Assembly: GCF_008704995.1 (NCBI RefSeq)
Contig: NZ_CP023747.1
Span: 1,383,501-1,447,500 of the forward strand
Direction: 5' to 3'
Source of the DNA: Streptomyces nodosus
GTDB lineage: Bacteria; Actinomycetota; Actinomycetes; Streptomycetales; Streptomycetaceae
DNA length: 64,000 nucleotides
Part shown: piece by piece, positions 1-8,203 of the stretch
Layout: each line of letters starts with the position of its first letter
Numbering within the stretch: position 1 is the stretch's first letter
Translations under genes and position numbers: made by a program
The notes under the pieces: model-generated
Told to the model about the DNA's origin: nothing
The model's database searches: none
The model's input: only the letters and a program-made list of their open reading frames with translations

Positions 1-1
1 G

Positions 2-466
2 CTGATCGGTATGCGGGCCACCGCGTATCTGAAGCAGAAGTGGTGCGCCGTCGACGAGAACAAAGACGGCACCCCCGAGTACACGGCGCTCGCCGCGGCC
101 GGTTCCAAGGGGAACAACGGCGCCAAGGACACCGAGGAGATAGCCGTCCTGGACCCGAAGGCCTGGGTCTACGGGATGTACACCCAGCCCGACCGGACCA
201 AGGTGAAGCTGGGTTCCGTGGAGTCGTTCACCACCCGCTCCGGCATCACGGGCAGCCTGGGCTCGGCCTGGTCCGCGGGTGTGGAGAAGACGGACAAATG
301 CGCGACGGACGGCAAGGCGTGGACGTTCGCCTTCAAGGACGCCGAAGGGGACCTGGTCTCCTGGTCGTTCTTCGGAGCCAAGGGGGTCTCCGACGAGGTG
401 CCGGACGCGACGGTGCGGAGGATCGCGGCCACCGTACGACTCCACAAGGATGCGTCGGGTTCCTGA
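2..466 (+). CDS. C-terminal part of a secreted or membrane-anchored protein of unknown function
   Basis: The frame is open from the first bases of the window, so the 5' end lies outside and only the last 154 codons are visible. This part aligns over its whole length with the C-terminal half of the next gene: both share the pattern ALAAAG-KG, GAKDT, WVYG-YTQPD, SGI-GS, KC--DGKA-TF-FK and DEVPDAT. The two genes are therefore tandem duplicates. Two conserved cysteines (in KWCAVDE and DKCATDG) could form a disulfide, which fits a domain outside the membrane. I do not recognise the domain. The neighbour suggests that the missing N-terminus carries a Pro/Gln-rich tail and one membrane helix. Confidence 0.75.
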   Translation: MIGMRATAYLKQKWCAVDENKDGTPEYTALAAAGSKGNNGAKDTEEIAVLDPKAWVYGMYTQPDRTKVKLGSVESFTTRSGITGSLGSAWSAGVEKTDKCATDGKAWTFAFKDAEGDLVSWSFFGAKGVSDEVPDATVRRIAATVRLHKDASGS

Positions 467-541
467 ACCCCCTTCTCCGGTACGGGTCTGACGACCGGCG
501 GTGACCAAAATGTGTCACAGTCGGCACTAGGGTTGCTGGCC

Positions 542-1540
542 ATGTGGCCAGGAGAGCAGCCGCCCGGGGGCGAGCAGAACCCGCAGCACCAGAACCCCTA
601 CCAGCAGCCGGGGTACCAGCAGCCGAACCCGTACCAGCAGCCGGGCTATCAGCAGCCGAATCCCTATCAGCAGCCGGGGCAGCCGCAGTGGGGCCCGCCC
701 ACAGCCGTGCAAGGACCGAAGCCGCCCGGCCCCCCGGGCGGCTTCCGCACCAGGTTCATCGCGATCGGGGCTGCCCTCGCCGTGGTGGTGGCCGGCGGTG
801 TCACCGGATTTCTGGTCCTCGGCGGCGACAAGAAGGACGACGCCGAGGACGCCAAGCCGTCGGCCGCCGCCTCCCCGGCCGTCTCCGCCCCCGCCTCCCC
901 CTCCGAGAACCCCCGTGACGGCGAGGACGAGAAGCCGACCGTTCCCGGCTGGAAGGTCGTCGTCAACCCCAAGTGGGGCACGGCCTTCGATGTCCCGCCG
1001 GACTGGCAGGTCAAGGCGCCGGACCTGCTGATCGGCTTCGAGCCCACCGATCCCAAGGACGGCGACAAGCCCCTGATCACCATGTCCGCGCCCGCGATAC
1101 TCAAGGAGAGCTGGTGCACGTCCGACGACAGCAAGGACGGGCAGACGCACGACACCGCGCTGGCCGCGGCCGGGACCAAGGGTGCGGACGGGGCCAAGGA
1201 CACCGATGAGGTCGCCCGCAACCAGGTGGCCTGGTGGGTGTACGGCGGCTACACCCAGCCCGACAAGAAGAGCGTGAACCTCGACAAGAAGGCGCAGCCG
1301 TACACGACCGCCTCCGGCATCGAGGGCAGCATCGCCTGGGCCCGCTCCAAGAACACACCCCAGAAGGGGAAGTGCGCCTCCGACGGCAAGGCCGTCACCT
1401 TCGGCTTCAAGAACTCCAAGGACGACTTCGTCGCATGGAGCTTCTACGGCGCCACCGGGGTGAAGGACGAGGTGCCCGATGCGACGATCATGAAGATCCT
1501 GAGCACGGTACGACTGCACGGCGCGCCGACGCGGACCTGA
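542..1540 (+). CDS. Membrane protein with Pro/Gln/Tyr-rich cytoplasmic tail and extracytoplasmic domain
   Basis: The 332-residue product starts with a low-complexity tail built on NPYQQPGYQQP-like repeats (about residues 12-60). A single membrane helix (IAIGAALAVVVAGGVTGFLV) follows, then a Ser/Pro/Ala linker, then a domain of about 190 residues shared with the truncated gene just upstream. This layout (proline-rich cytosolic tail, one helix, outer domain) is common among Streptomyces surface proteins of unknown role. I prefer ATG 542 because the hexamer TAGGGT lies 7 nt ahead, as in leaderless mRNAs; a GTG at 512 would add 10 residues. The outer domain keeps two cysteines. No enzymatic motif is visible. 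Confidence 0.8.
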   Translation: MWPGEQPPGGEQNPQHQNPYQQPGYQQPNPYQQPGYQQPNPYQQPGQPQWGPPTAVQGPKPPGPPGGFRTRFIAIGAALAVVVAGGVTGFLVLGGDKKDDAEDAKPSAAASPAVSAPASPSENPRDGEDEKPTVPGWKVVVNPKWGTAFDVPPDWQVKAPDLLIGFEPTDPKDGDKPLITMSAPAILKESWCTSDDSKDGQTHDTALAAAGTKGADGAKDTDEVARNQVAWWVYGGYTQPDKKSVNLDKKAQPYTTASGIEGSIAWARSKNTPQKGKCASDGKAVTFGFKNSKDDFVAWSFYGATGVKDEVPDATIMKILSTVRLHGAPTRT

Positions 1541-1559
1541 CCCGGCGCGCACCGTTCGG

Positions 1560-1594
1560 GCCGGGGGTGCCTCCGTATCCGGGCTGCCCCCGGC
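1560..1594. terminator. Candidate hairpin terminator between convergent genes
   Basis: Arms GCCGGGGG (1560-1567) and CCCCCGGC (1587-1594) can form an 8-bp stem. It lies just after the stop of the upstream gene and before the 3' end of the oppositely oriented methyltransferase-like gene. There is no T-run, as is usual in Streptomyces. Confidence 0.4.
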
Positions 1595-1607
1595 ACCTCA
1601 GCTCCGG

Positions 1608-2453
1608 TCAGCCGATGGTGAACGCCCCGTCGGGCGGTTCGGGCGAGGGGACCGCGTTCTCGTCGTCCACGGGCCGGGCGTCGCCCAGGAAGTCCCGGAG
1701 TGCCGGGCCGTGTTCGACCCGGGCCGGGAACACGTCCGCTGCGGTGCGGCGGGCGAGGGCGGCGATGTCGAAGGGCCGGTGTGAGGCGATCAGCAGGGCG
1801 TTGCCGAACCGGCGGCCGCGCAGCACACCCGGCTCGGCGACCAGCACCAGCTCCTCGAACGCGGTGGCGAACGTGGCGAGTTGGGAGCGCAGAAAGGCGA
1901 AGGGCGCGGCGTCGGCGAGGTTCGCCAGATAGACGCCGTCCGCACGCAGCACCCGCTCGGCCGCCCGGGCGTAGGTCACCGTCGTGAGATGGGCGGGGAC
2001 CCGTGAGCCGCCGAAGACGTCCGCGATCACGACATCGGCGGAGTCCGGCGGAGCGGCCTCCAGCCAGGCCCGCGCGTCCGCCGGGTGCAGGGTGATATCG
2101 GCGTCGGCGGGCAGCGGCAGCTGGTCCACGACCAGGTCCAGCAGGCCCCGGTCGGCCTCGACCACGTCCTGCCGTGAGCCGGGCCGGGTCGCGGCGGCGT
2201 AGCGCGGCAGGGTGAGTGCGCCCCCGCCGAGGTGCAGCACGTCCAGGGGGCGTCCCGGCTCCGCCGCGGTGTCCAGGACATGGCCCAGCCGGCGCGCGTA
2301 CTCGAACTCCAGATGCGTCGGCGCGTCCAGATCGACATACGACTGCGGCGCCCCGTCGACCGTCAGCAGCCAGGCCCGCTCCCGGTCCACATCGGGCATC
2401 AACTTGGCGGTGCCGTGATCGACGGTCCGGCTGACGGGTATGGGCTCACTCAC
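1608..2453 (-). CDS. Spermidine synthase-like SAM-binding protein
   Basis: The 281-residue protein has a class I methyltransferase/aminopropyltransferase fold. LDVLHLGGGALTLPRY (about residues 73-88) is the glycine-rich nucleotide-binding loop, VVEADRGLLDLV the acidic strand-2 end, and DVVIADVFGGSRVP matches the DxxxxDxF region of spermidine synthase-like proteins. Stand-alone actinobacterial members are often called spermidine synthase, but the true polyamine substrate is unproven and a methyltransferase role is possible. I chose GTG 2453 (MSEPIPVSR) because a CACAAT hexamer sits 6 nt upstream on the minus strand, suggesting a leaderless mRNA; an in-frame GTG at 2474 adds 7 residues. It converges with the upstream membrane-protein gene. 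Confidence 0.75.
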   Translation of the reverse strand: MSEPIPVSRTVDHGTAKLMPDVDRERAWLLTVDGAPQSYVDLDAPTHLEFEYARRLGHVLDTAAEPGRPLDVLHLGGGALTLPRYAAATRPGSRQDVVEADRGLLDLVVDQLPLPADADITLHPADARAWLEAAPPDSADVVIADVFGGSRVPAHLTTVTYARAAERVLRADGVYLANLADAAPFAFLRSQLATFATAFEELVLVAEPGVLRGRRFGNALLIASHRPFDIAALARRTAADVFPARVEHGPALRDFLGDARPVDDENAVPSPEPPDGAFTIG

Positions 2454-2495
2454 CCTCCCATTGTGCCGGTACACCGCCCCGCCGCCCGCCGCCCG

Positions 2496-2535
2496 CCGCC
2501 CGCCGCCCCCGCGGGAACGCAGGGGCGGCGGGCGG
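2496..2535. terminator. Strong hairpin terminator downstream of tuf3
   Basis: A perfect 14-bp stem, CCGCCCGCCGCCCC (2496-2509) with its complement at 2522-2535 and a 12-nt loop, lies between the tuf3 stop and the start of the spermidine synthase-like gene. It sits within a short CCGCC tandem repeat tract (about 2475-2509). It probably ends tuf3 transcripts. Confidence 0.6.
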
Positions 2536-2585
2536 ATCGGGTCCGCACGCGCCCCTGCGCCCTCAGCGGCGCCGGCCGGGGCCCG

Positions 2586-3755
2586 TCAGCCCACGGAGGT
2601 CACCGTGCCCGCGCCGACCGTCCGGCCGCCCTCGCGGATCGCGAAGCCGAGGCCGGGCTCCAGCGGGACCTCCCGGCCCAGTTCCACGGTCATCCCGACC
2701 GTGTCGCCGGGCCGGGCCACGGCGGTCTCGCCCAGGTCGACGTCGCCGACCACATCCGCGGTCCTGATGTAGAACTGGGGCCGGTAGCCGGTGGCCACCG
2801 GCGTCGTACGGCCGCCCTCGCCCGCCGACAGGACATAGACCCGCGCCGAGAACCGGCGGCTGGGCGTGACACTGCCGGGTGCCGCGACGACATGCCCGCG
2901 GCGCACCGCGTCACGCGCCACCCCGCGCAGCAGCAGCGCCACATTGTCGCCGGCCTGCGCCTCCGTCATGGGCTTGCCGAAGGTCTCCAGACCGGTGACC
3001 ACGCTCTCCAGTCCGGCGCCGAGCACCTCGACCCGGTCGCCCACCCGGACCGTGCCGCGCTCGACGGCGCCCGTGACGACCGTGCCGCGGCCGGTGATGG
3101 TGAGCACGTTCTCCACCGGGAGCAGGAACGGGGCGTCCAGATACCGCTCGGGCAGCGGCACATAGGTGTCCACCGCGTCCAGCAGCGCCTCGATCGAGGC
3201 CGTCCAACGGGGGTCGCCCTCCAGGGCCTTGAGCCCGGAGACGCGTACCACCGGTACGGAGTCCCCGGGATAGCCCTGGGCGGACAGCAGCTCGCGGACC
3301 TCCAGCTCGACCAGGTCGGTGAGTTCCTCGTCGCCCGCGTCGGCCTTGTTCAGCGCGACGACGATGTGGTCCACCCCCACCTGCCGGGCGAGCAGCACAT
3401 GTTCGGCGGTCTGCGGCATGATCCCGTCGAGCGCGGAGACGACCAGGATCGCCCCGTCGAGTTGCGCGGCGCCGGTGACCATGTTCTTGACGTAGTCGGC
3501 GTGACCCGGCATGTCCACATGCGCGTAGTGCCGGGTGTCGGTCTCGTACTCGACGTGCGCGATGTTGATGGTGATACCGCGTGCGGCCTCCTCCGGGGCC
3601 CGGTCGATCCGGTCGAACGGGACGAAGGTGCCGGTGCCGCGCCCGGCGAGGACCTTGGTGATGGCGGCGGTCAGGGTGGTCTTGCCATGGTCGACGTGGC
3701 CCATGGTGCCGATGTTCAGGTGCGGTTTGGTGCGCACATATGCCGTCTTGGGCAT
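2586..3755 (-). CDS. tuf3: Elongation factor Tu, divergent third copy (EF-Tu3)
   Basis: The 389-residue product is a full-length EF-Tu, the GTPase that delivers aminoacyl-tRNA to the ribosome. G1 is GHVDHGKT, the switch I end is RGITIN, G3 is DMPGH and G4 is NKAD, followed by the two beta-barrel domains ([13 protein letters not shown] onward). Several positions differ from housekeeping EF-Tu: DMPGHADY instead of DCPGHADY, NKAD for NKCD, SGLKAL for SALKAL, and a C-terminus [10 protein letters not shown] rather than VGAGQVTKI. No str-operon neighbours (rpsL, rpsG, fusA) are present. This matches the isolated, stress-linked tuf3 known in Streptomyces coelicolor and S. ramocissimus. Start ATG 3755 is preceded by ACGAGG. 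A small frame and a hairpin lie in its leader. Confidence 0.93.
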   Translation of the reverse strand: MPKTAYVRTKPHLNIGTMGHVDHGKTTLTAAITKVLAGRGTGTFVPFDRIDRAPEEAARGITINIAHVEYETDTRHYAHVDMPGHADYVKNMVTGAAQLDGAILVVSALDGIMPQTAEHVLLARQVGVDHIVVALNKADAGDEELTDLVELEVRELLSAQGYPGDSVPVVRVSGLKALEGDPRWTASIEALLDAVDTYVPLPERYLDAPFLLPVENVLTITGRGTVVTGAVERGTVRVGDRVEVLGAGLESVVTGLETFGKPMTEAQAGDNVALLLRGVARDAVRRGHVVAAPGSVTPSRRFSARVYVLSAGEGGRTTPVATGYRPQFYIRTADVVGDVDLGETAVARPGDTVGMTVELGREVPLEPGLGFAIREGGRTVGAGTVTSVG

Positions 3756-3844
3756 GGCTGTACCTCGTAGCCTCTTCGGTGGTGCTGAGTGACGGCCCCG
3801 GGAGCGGGACTTCCGGCCGGGACAGGGACCCCGAGGAGTTCGCC

Positions 3845-3887
3845 GACCCTCCCCCTGCGGGGTCCGCCGGATGATCCGGGAAGGGTC
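3845..3887. promoter_or_regulatory. Inverted repeat in the region upstream of tuf3
   Basis: GACCCTCCCC (3845-3854) and GGGAAGGGTC (3878-3887) pair at 9 of 10 positions. The right arm overlaps the stop codon of a possible small reading frame on the minus strand, 90 nt before tuf3. It could be a terminator or attenuator controlling read-through into tuf3, or chance in GC-rich DNA. Confidence 0.3.
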
Positions 3888-3987
3888 AGCTTCGGGCGCC
3901 GTCGACTGCGGCCACGAGGACGGGCACGGCAGCCTTCGGCGCATCCGCGGCGGCGGATGCTACGAGAAGGAAGGCGTACCGGAACAT
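3886..3987 (-). CDS. Possible 33-residue small protein or leader peptide upstream of tuf3
   Basis: An ATG at 3987 follows GAGGA with an 8-nt spacer, a good ribosome binding site, and opens a 33-codon frame ([17 protein letters not shown], then a second hydrophobic stretch VPVLVAAV). It is on the same strand as tuf3 and ends 130 nt before it, with its stop inside an inverted repeat. I do not recognise the sequence. A small membrane peptide, a leader peptide or a chance frame are all possible. The case rests on the RBS and position only. Confidence 0.3.
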   Translation of the reverse strand: MFRYAFLLVASAAADAPKAAVPVLVAAVDGARS

Positions 3988-4217
3988 GCCGTAGATCCTC
4001 GCCGAGGAACCGGCCGGCGTCGAACGGTTTTTCAGGCGCGGGCAGTCAGCGGGAACCCCGGCGGCGGCGCGCGTCGCACCCCGGCGCGCAGGTCGTGGCC
4101 CCGACGGCACGTACGATCCGGTACGGAGAAGGGGGCCATGGCGGGACCGCGCGTGCGGGCTCCACCCCCGAGGCACCGACTATCATGCTGCCGAATCGGT
4201 GTTGTCCAGGGGGTCCT

Positions 4218-4994
4218 GTGCTTGACGCCACCACCCGCTCCGGGGGCACCGCCACGGAACCGCCCCCGGTCGTCACGGAGTTCACCGCCCCGTCACCCAC
4301 TGCCACGGCCGTACCGCTCGGCCTCCCCGCCCGCTGCACCAGGGTGCTGCTCTCGCCCTGGGCGCGGCTGGCCCTGCTGGTGGTGCTGCTCGCCGGGGCG
4401 GCGTCCTGTGTGCTGCTTTTCGAGCCGCAGCGGCTGCTGACCGAGGGCTGGCCGCCGCGGCTCGGGGGCGCCGCCGCGGCGGTCGTCTTCGGGCTGGCGT
4501 ACGGGCTGTGCACGGTCGCGTTCGTGCCGCGCCCGCTGCTCAACCTGGCGGCGGGCGCGCTGTTCGGCTCTCAGCTGGGCACCGGCGCGGCGCTCGCCGG
4601 AACGGTGCTCGGCGCCGGGCTCGCCTTCGGACTCGGCCGGGTGCTCGGCCAGGACGCGCTGCGCCCGCTGCTGCGGGGCCGCTGGCTGAGGGCGGCGGAC
4701 GGTCAGCTCAGCCGCCATGGTTTCCGCTCGATGATGGCGGCCCGGTTGTTCCCGGGAGTGCCGTTCTGGGCGGCCAACTACTGCGCGGCCGTCTCCCGGA
4801 TGCGCTGGGCGCCCTACCTGATCGCGACGGCGCTCGGCTCGATCCCGAACACGGCCGCCTATGTCGTCGCCGGCGCCCGCGCCTCCCGGCCGACCTCGCC
4901 GGCCTTTCTGATCGCGATGGCCCTCATCACGGTGCCCGCGGTGGTCGGCTCGGTGATGGCCTGGCGCAAGCGCCACCACCTGAGCGCCCGTTGA
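4218..4994 (+). CDS. VTT-domain (TVP38/TMEM64, DedA-like) membrane protein
   Basis: This 258-residue integral membrane protein has about five or six hydrophobic segments. The central block FVPRPLLNLAAGALFGSQLGTGAALAGTVLGAGLAF and the later RLFPGVPFWAANYCAAVSRMRWAPYLIATALGSIPNTAAY are the two halves of the VTT/SNARE-associated domain, with the conserved F/P-G-P-F---NY---- and G--P motifs. Family members are linked to lipid scrambling or ion homeostasis; the bacterial substrate is unknown. I place the start at GTG 4218, after CAGGGGG with a short spacer; an in-frame ATG at 4185 lacks such a site. Its stop lies 4 nt from the end of the convergent thiolase gene. Confidence 0.8.
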   Translation: MLDATTRSGGTATEPPPVVTEFTAPSPTATAVPLGLPARCTRVLLSPWARLALLVVLLAGAASCVLLFEPQRLLTEGWPPRLGGAAAAVVFGLAYGLCTVAFVPRPLLNLAAGALFGSQLGTGAALAGTVLGAGLAFGLGRVLGQDALRPLLRGRWLRAADGQLSRHGFRSMMAARLFPGVPFWAANYCAAVSRMRWAPYLIATALGSIPNTAAYVVAGARASRPTSPAFLIAMALITVPAVVGSVMAWRKRHHLSAR

Positions 4995-4998
4995 GCGG

Positions 4999-6168
4999 TC
5001 AGACCGCCTCGAGGATCATCGCATTGGCGAGGCCGCCCGCCTCACACATCGTCTGCAGGCCGTACCGCGCTCCCCGGGCGCGCAGGGCGTGCACCAGGGT
5101 GGTGGTCAGACGGGTCCCGCTCGCACCCAGCGGATGGCCGATCGCGATGGCCCCGCCGTGGACGTTGACCTTCGCGGGGTCGGCACCCGTCTCCTGCTGC
5201 CAGGCCAGCACCACGGCGGCGAAGGCCTCGTTCACCTCGAAGAGGTCGATGTCGTCGAGGGTCAGCCCCGCCCTGCGCAGCACCTTTTCGGTGGCGGGCA
5301 CGACACCGGTCAGCATCAGCAGCGGGTCGGAGCCGGTGACGGCGAAGCTGTGCAGCCGGGCGAGCGGACGCAGGCCGAGGCGGGCCGCCGTCTCGCCCGA
5401 CATGATCAGCACGGCCGACGCACCGTCGTTGACCGGGCTCGCGTTGCCCGCGGTGACGTTCCACTCGATCCCCGGGAACCGCTCGGCGAATCCCGGGTCG
5501 TAGTAGGCGGGCTTGAGCCCGGCGAGGATCTCCACGGTGCTGCCCGGCCGGATGCACTCGTCGCGCCCCAGGTCCTGAAGGGGCGCGGTCTCCGCGTCGA
5601 ACAGTCCGGCCTCCCAGGCGGCGGCCGCCTTGTGATGCGAGGACACCGCGAAGGCGTCCATCCGCTCACGGGTGAGGGACCACTTCGCGGCGATCAGCTC
5701 GGCGCTGATGCCCTGCGGCACCAGACCCTCCGGGTAGCGCTCGGCCACGCCGGGGCCGAAGGGGTCCTTACCCGGGGGCACGTTCGACCACATCGGCACC
5801 CGGCTCATGGACTCCACGCCACAGGCCACCACGATGTCGTACGCACCCGAGAGCACTCCCTGCGCGGCGAAGTGCACGGCCTGCTGGGAGGAACCGCACT
5901 GCCGGTCCACGGTGGTCGCGGGCACCGTCTCCGGGAAGCCCGCGGACAGGACGGCGTACCGGGTGGTGTTCATCGCCTGTTCGCCGACCTGGTCGACGGT
6001 GCCGCCGATGACGTCGTCGATGAGCGCCGGGTCGACGCCGGAGCGCTCGACGAGGGTGCGCAAGGTGTGCGCGAGGAGTTCCACGGGGTGGACCTGGGCG
6101 AGGGCGCCGTTCGGCTTGCCCTTGCCCACCGGGGTGCGTACGGCTTCGACGATCACGGCGTCACGCAT
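4999..6168 (-). CDS. Acetyl-CoA C-acetyltransferase (thiolase)
   Basis: The 389-residue enzyme has all thiolase signatures: nucleophile Cys91 in DRQCGSSQQAV, the NEAFA motif, His345 in GGAIAIGHPLGASG and the proton-transfer Cys375 in MCEAGG. It would interconvert two acetyl-CoA with acetoacetyl-CoA or cleave 3-ketoacyl-CoA. The length is normal for the family. Start ATG 6168 follows AAGGAGG. No beta-oxidation partner is adjacent. The divergent HxlR regulator 180 bp away is the likely controller, because a palindrome lies between them. Substrate chain length cannot be told from sequence. Confidence 0.9.
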   Translation of the reverse strand: MRDAVIVEAVRTPVGKGKPNGALAQVHPVELLAHTLRTLVERSGVDPALIDDVIGGTVDQVGEQAMNTTRYAVLSAGFPETVPATTVDRQCGSSQQAVHFAAQGVLSGAYDIVVACGVESMSRVPMWSNVPPGKDPFGPGVAERYPEGLVPQGISAELIAAKWSLTRERMDAFAVSSHHKAAAAWEAGLFDAETAPLQDLGRDECIRPGSTVEILAGLKPAYYDPGFAERFPGIEWNVTAGNASPVNDGASAVLIMSGETAARLGLRPLARLHSFAVTGSDPLLMLTGVVPATEKVLRRAGLTLDDIDLFEVNEAFAAVVLAWQQETGADPAKVNVHGGAIAIGHPLGASGTRLTTTLVHALRARGARYGLQTMCEAGGLANAMILEAV

Positions 6169-6198
6169 GGCGGGGCCTCCTTGCCCGGCGGGTGCCGG

Positions 6199-6272
6199 TT
6201 CAGCGGTTCGCGATTCAGGGGTTCGGCGATTCAGCGATTTCGACGTTTCAGCGGATCGACGGTTCGACGATT
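6199..6272. repeat. Degenerate short repeats based on CGATTCAG / GGTTCG
   Basis: The stretch upstream of the thiolase start consists of imperfect copies of TTCAGCGGTTCG, CGATTCAGGGGTTCGG, CGATTCAGCGATTTCG and TTCAGCGGATCGACGG. They are too irregular for CRISPR. They may be slipped-strand repeats or clustered regulator sites. Confidence 0.45.
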
Positions 6273-6310
6273 ACCAGTGAGTAGGAAATCCGGACCCACC
6301 ATAACGCCGT

Positions 6311-6340
6311 GAGTTTGAAAAACAAACCCACTCCTAGACT
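6311..6340 (+). promoter_or_regulatory. Promoter and operator of the HxlR-family gene
   Basis: GAGTTTG (6311-6317) and CAAACCCACTC form an imperfect inverted repeat over 6311-6333. A -10-like TAGACT (6335-6340) follows, six nt before the ATG at 6347. This fits a leaderless transcript whose promoter is covered by the regulator itself. Confidence 0.45.
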
Positions 6341-6346
6341 GGGCCC

Positions 6347-6811
6347 ATGGCCGCCCCCAAAGACCCGCGACCCTGTTCGATCGCCGACACCCTGGCCGTC
6401 GTCGGCGAGAAGTACTCCCTGCTGGTCCTGCGCGAGGTGTTCCTCGGCAACGGACGCTTCGACCGGCTGGTCCGCAATATCGGCGCCCCGCGCGACATCC
6501 TGGCCGCACGACTGAGGCGCCTGGTGGACGCGGGCGTCCTGACCAAGCGGATGTACAGCGAGCGCCCGCAGCGCTTCGAGTACCGGGCCACGGCGGCGGG
6601 CCTGGAGCTGGAGCCGGTTCTGATGACCCTCAAGGCATGGGGCGACCGCCATCTGCGACAGCAGGACGACCGCCCCATGGCGATCGAGCACAGCTGCGGC
6701 GAGGAGTTCGTCCCGGTCGTCACCTGCGCCGGCTGCGGCGAGGAGGCCCGGCACCAGGACCTGACGGCGCACCCCCGGACGCCGGGCTGGACGGTCTCCG
6801 GCCCGGAGTGA
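6347..6811 (+). CDS. HxlR-family winged-helix transcriptional regulator
   Basis: The 154-residue protein opens with the HxlR pattern RPCSIADTLAVVGEKYSLLVLREVFLGNGRFDRLVRNIG and a winged helix with DILAARLRRLVDAGVL, typical of redox- or metabolite-responsive MarR-like repressors. An unusual C-terminal tail (about residues 120-154) contains HSCGEEFVPVVTCAGCGEEARH, a Cys/His cluster resembling a zinc ribbon or thiol sensor. ATG 6347 has a -10 hexamer six nt upstream, so the mRNA is probably leaderless. It is divergent from the thiolase gene and likely represses it and itself through the intergenic inverted repeat. Confidence 0.88.
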   Translation: MAAPKDPRPCSIADTLAVVGEKYSLLVLREVFLGNGRFDRLVRNIGAPRDILAARLRRLVDAGVLTKRMYSERPQRFEYRATAAGLELEPVLMTLKAWGDRHLRQQDDRPMAIEHSCGEEFVPVVTCAGCGEEARHQDLTAHPRTPGWTVSGPE

Positions 6812-6904
6812 ACGGATCCCCCTGAACGCCCCAAGGAACGGTAAATCCCCGGCAACCATCCCGACACCTTGGGACGCTACGCTGCGCCCCGAAACACCCT
6901 GATC

Positions 6905-6928
6905 GTCGGCTGTGTCACGGCAGCCGAC
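6905..6928 (+). promoter_or_regulatory. Hairpin in the uppP leader
   Basis: GTCGGCTG (6905-6912) and CAGCCGAC (6921-6928) form a perfect 8-bp stem with an 8-nt loop, 54 nt before the uppP start. It may be a leader structure or the terminator of the HxlR gene. Confidence 0.35.
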
Positions 6929-6981
6929 GCCCCGGTGTGCCCGTCGCCGTTCCCACGATCAGCGCTTGGATCTCTCACTCC

Positions 6982-7857
6982 ATGTCTTGGCTTGAATCCC
7001 TCATCCTCGGACTCGTCCAGGGGCTGACCGAATTCCTCCCCGTCTCCTCCAGCGCCCATCTGCGGCTGACCGCGGCATTCGCGAGCTGGCAGGACCCGGG
7101 GGCGGCCTTCACCGCGATCACCCAGATCGGCACGGAGGCCGCGGTCCTGATCTACTTCCGCAAGGACATCGCGAACATCATCTCGGCCTGGTTCCGCTCC
7201 CTGTTCGACAAGAACATGCGGCACGACCACGACGCCCGGATGGGCTGGCTGGTGATCGTGGGCTCCATACCCATCGGCGTCCTCGGTGTGACCCTGAAGG
7301 ACCAGATCGAGGGACCCTTCCGCGATCTGCGGGTCACGGCGACGATGCTGATCGTGATGGGCGTGATCCTCGGCGTGGCGGACCGGCTCGCGGCACGGGA
7401 CGAGTCGGGCGGCCGGCATCGGGTGGCCAAGCAGCGCAAGGACCTCCAGGACCTGAACATCAAGGACGGCCTGGTCTTCGGCATCTGCCAGGCGATGGCC
7501 CTGATACCTGGCGTGTCCCGCTCCGGGGCCACCATCAGCGGCGGTCTCTTCCTCGGCTACCGGCGCGAGTCGGCCGCCCGTTACTCCTTCCTGCTCGCCA
7601 TCCCCGCGGTGCTCGCCTCGGGCGTGTTCGAACTCAAGGACGCCGCGGAGTCGGGGCATGTGTACTGGGGACCCACCCTGTTCGCGACGGTGATCGCGTT
7701 CGTGTCGGGTTACGTGGTCATCGCATGGTTCATGAAGTTCATCTCCAGCAAGAGTTTCATGCCGTTCGTCTGGTACCGGATCGCGCTCGGCATCGTCATC
7801 ATCGCGCTGGTCGCGGCCGGCGTACTCAGCCCGCATGCGGCCGAGTCGGCGGGCTGA
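6982..7857 (+). CDS. uppP: Undecaprenyl-diphosphatase UppP (BacA)
   Basis: This integral membrane phosphatase of 291 residues dephosphorylates undecaprenyl diphosphate to recycle the lipid carrier of peptidoglycan synthesis, and it confers bacitracin tolerance. The first conserved motif LVQGLTEFLPVSSSAHL (Glu17 and His26) and the second PGVSRSGATISGG (Arg in SRSG) are intact, and about eight hydrophobic segments are visible. ATG 6982 gives the usual N-terminus MSWLESLILG; an in-frame GTG at 6937 would add 15 atypical residues. A palindromic hairpin lies in the 5' region. It is monocistronic by spacing. Confidence 0.95.
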   Translation: MSWLESLILGLVQGLTEFLPVSSSAHLRLTAAFASWQDPGAAFTAITQIGTEAAVLIYFRKDIANIISAWFRSLFDKNMRHDHDARMGWLVIVGSIPIGVLGVTLKDQIEGPFRDLRVTATMLIVMGVILGVADRLAARDESGGRHRVAKQRKDLQDLNIKDGLVFGICQAMALIPGVSRSGATISGGLFLGYRRESAARYSFLLAIPAVLASGVFELKDAAESGHVYWGPTLFATVIAFVSGYVVIAWFMKFISSKSFMPFVWYRIALGIVIIALVAAGVLSPHAAESAG

Positions 7858-7999
7858 CGGCGGACTTGGCGAGGGCCCCTGTACACGGCCCCGGCATTGC
7901 CCCCAACTCCCTTGCACAGAAACGATCGTGACCAACCACATACGGCACGCGTAGCCGCTCGGTAGCGCACCGTCAGACCTTGCCCCTAGGCTGGTGGGC

Positions 8000-8203
8000 A
8001 TGTCCCCCGATCCCTCGCGCCCTGGTTCCGCACGGTCCGCCGACGATGTGAACGAACAAATTCGCGCACTGTGGCTGCGCACGGGCGGCTACCTGACAGC
8101 CCAGGAGCGTACGGAGTACGAGCTGTTGGTCGTGGAGTGGGCGGCCGCCGTCTCCTCGGCCCGGCCGGCGCGCCCCGAGGGGATCGCGGCCGCCGCCCGC
8201 TGA
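8000..8203 (+). CDS. Small conserved protein of unknown function
   Basis: The 67-residue acidic-to-neutral protein (DDVNEQIRALWLRTGGYLTAQERTEYELLVVEWAAAV) looks like a two-helix bundle with no membrane segment. Similar short proteins recur in Streptomyces without assigned role. ATG 8000 is preceded by TAGGCT at a 7-nt distance, fitting a leaderless start; an in-frame GTG at 7994 adds only two residues. The next 249 bases to the following gene hold nothing I can identify. Confidence 0.65.
   Translation: MSPDPSRPGSARSADDVNEQIRALWLRTGGYLTAQERTEYELLVVEWAAAVSSARPARPEGIAAAAR

Noticed and set aside
512..541. GTG 512 as the start of the membrane protein
   Set aside because: No RBS precedes it, and the promoter-like TAGGGT lies downstream of it, so the leaderless ATG 542 fits better; it remains possible.
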